A DNA stretch of 28,435 bases from a virus, in IMG/VR virus record IMGVR_UViG_3300027985_000165, positions 1-28,435 of that record. One strand, 5' to 3'. Position numbers and translations under genes: made by a program. The notes under the pieces were generated by a model, which did no database searches, was not told the DNA's origin, and saw only the letters and a list, made by a program, of their open reading frames with translations. How positions within the stretch are numbered: position 1 is the stretch's first letter; every line of letters starts with the position of its first letter. This document shows positions 27,885 through 28,435 of the stretch, piece after piece.

Positions 27885-28062
27885 CCTCGTTCTCGTCGGA
27901 AAGATCGGACCTGCATTCTGGCCTAATGCGCAAATCAGTGCATACGATGTCACGGTCTCAGATCGCTCATTCTTTTTCGCGGCTGACAAGGAAAGTGCCC
28001 TGTCGGATATGTTCGTGACTCTTTTTCTCAATCTTCACGAAAGGACAAACGAAAATGCGTGA
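27877..28062 (+). CDS. 61-aa protein, unknown
   Basis: The protein is taken from ATG at 27877 after GAAAGGACAAGAACA; the frame also opens at 27802 inside the previous gene. It begins MRNLVLVGKIGPAFWPNAQI, then SAYDVTVSDRSFFFAADKES and ALSDMFVTLFLNLHE. The first residues resemble a strand-loop start, but there is no complete nucleotide-binding motif. It overlaps the next ATG by eight bases. The function is not recognised. Confidence 0.6.
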   Translation: MRNLVLVGKIGPAFWPNAQISAYDVTVSDRSFFFAADKESALSDMFVTLFLNLHERTNENA

Positions 28063-28342
28063 TGCATGGAGCAACGATCCCGACCGCACTACTCGCCGCG
28101 AGGGAATGGGTCCGCGAGTGCCACTAATCGTCGGTAATGATGTCATGACATGGGCCGATGGATTCGGTTTGTGGCACGCGCTCGTGAACACGTCTGACCC
28201 TAGCGTGGCTGAGAACCTAGGCCGTGACGCTATCGTGCATGAGTTGATCGTCCGGGGTGAGGATGAGTCCTACGTCCCTACCGTGGTCCTGACTCCGGCT
28301 GTTCAGGATGGCCGGTCCGTATTCGTCGTGAGCGAGGTTTAG
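28055..28342 (+). CDS. 95-aa protein, unknown
   Basis: The protein starts at ATG 28055 after GAAAGGACAAACGAAA. It begins MRDAWSNDPDRTTRREGMGP and continues RVPLIVGNDVMTWADGFGLW, VAENLGRDAIVHELIVRGED and ends GRSVFVVSEV. It has an Arg-rich N terminus followed by a mixed alpha/beta body. Third codon positions are again rather G+C-rich. No function is recognised. Confidence 0.65.
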   Translation: MRDAWSNDPDRTTRREGMGPRVPLIVGNDVMTWADGFGLWHALVNTSDPSVAENLGRDAIVHELIVRGEDESYVPTVVLTPAVQDGRSVFVVSEV

Positions 28343-28352
28343 CATTAGGTTT

Positions 28353-28400
28353 GCCACAAGCCCACAAAGTTTGTGGCATTCCTTGTGTCAAATCTGACAC
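28353..28400 (+). promoter_or_regulatory. Two hairpins before the last gene
   Basis: GCCACAA (28353-28359) pairs with TTGTGGC (28371-28377); an alternative pairing within the loop is possible. GTGTCA-aatc-TGACAC follows (28385-28400). They could be a terminator/leader pair. Confidence 0.4.
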
Positions 28401-28422
28401 GTAATCCAAAAGGAGAAGTGAT

Positions 28423-28435
28423 ATGGACATTCTCG
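28423..28435 (+). CDS. Start of a further gene (truncated by window edge)
   Basis: ATG at 28423 follows AAAAGGAGAAGTGAT, a good ribosome-binding site. Only MDIL is visible, so nothing can be said about the product. Confidence 0.5.

Overview
The window is part of a double-stranded DNA tailed phage with a long flexible tail (siphovirus plan). The gene order terminase, portal, protease/scaffold, capsid, neck, tail tube, tail chaperones, tape measure runs continuously on the minus strand. The actinobacterial type of neck and tail proteins, the GTG/TTG starts, the extended -10 boxes of TANNNT type and several starts that look leaderless suggest an actinobacterial host. The species cannot be read from the sequence. 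No integrase, repressor or DNA replication gene lies in the window.

Layout, following transcription. (1) Minus strand, 23941 to 21356: an M15 peptidase endolysin, then a packed set of seven small unknown genes, closed by a terminator. (2) Minus strand, 21273 to 15280: tail-tip and host-recognition genes (a small protein, a repeat fibre, a GH16-like hydrolase protein, a beta-helix protein and a jelly-roll-like protein), then a metallophosphoesterase and a small protein, closed by a terminator. (3) Minus strand, 15194 to 14106: four small proteins, three with membrane segments, probably the holin/lysis-membrane cassette, closed by a strong terminator. (4) Minus strand, 14030 to 7883: a 44-aa protein, small and large terminase, portal, protease with a nested scaffold gene, decoration protein and major capsid, followed by two terminators. 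(5) Minus strand, 7713 to 1: neck genes, two tail-tube-like proteins, two tail-assembly chaperone frames with a probable -1 frameshift, and the tape measure, which runs off the window. (6) 23942 to 25307: a divergent region of about 1.37 kb without a convincing gene, rich in palindromes, direct repeats and promoter-like sites. (7) Plus strand, 25308 to the end: a series of small unknown genes with near-identical ribosome-binding leaders, two zinc-knuckle microproteins and a tRNA-like element.

The late genes appear to be divided into terminator-bounded blocks. Just past most hairpins sits a recurring extended -10 box (TGR or CGG followed by TAARAT-like hexamers). In three places this box lies 6-7 bases before an ATG that has no Shine-Dalgarno sequence, which predicts leaderless mRNAs. 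The most unusual part is 24.0-26.1 kb: an exact 27-base repeat in front of two early-type genes with folded leaders, a DtxR/IdeR-like box, a 12-bp inverted repeat with a 38-base loop, and a candidate small RNA. All functional statements rest on reading motifs and gene order; no database search was run.
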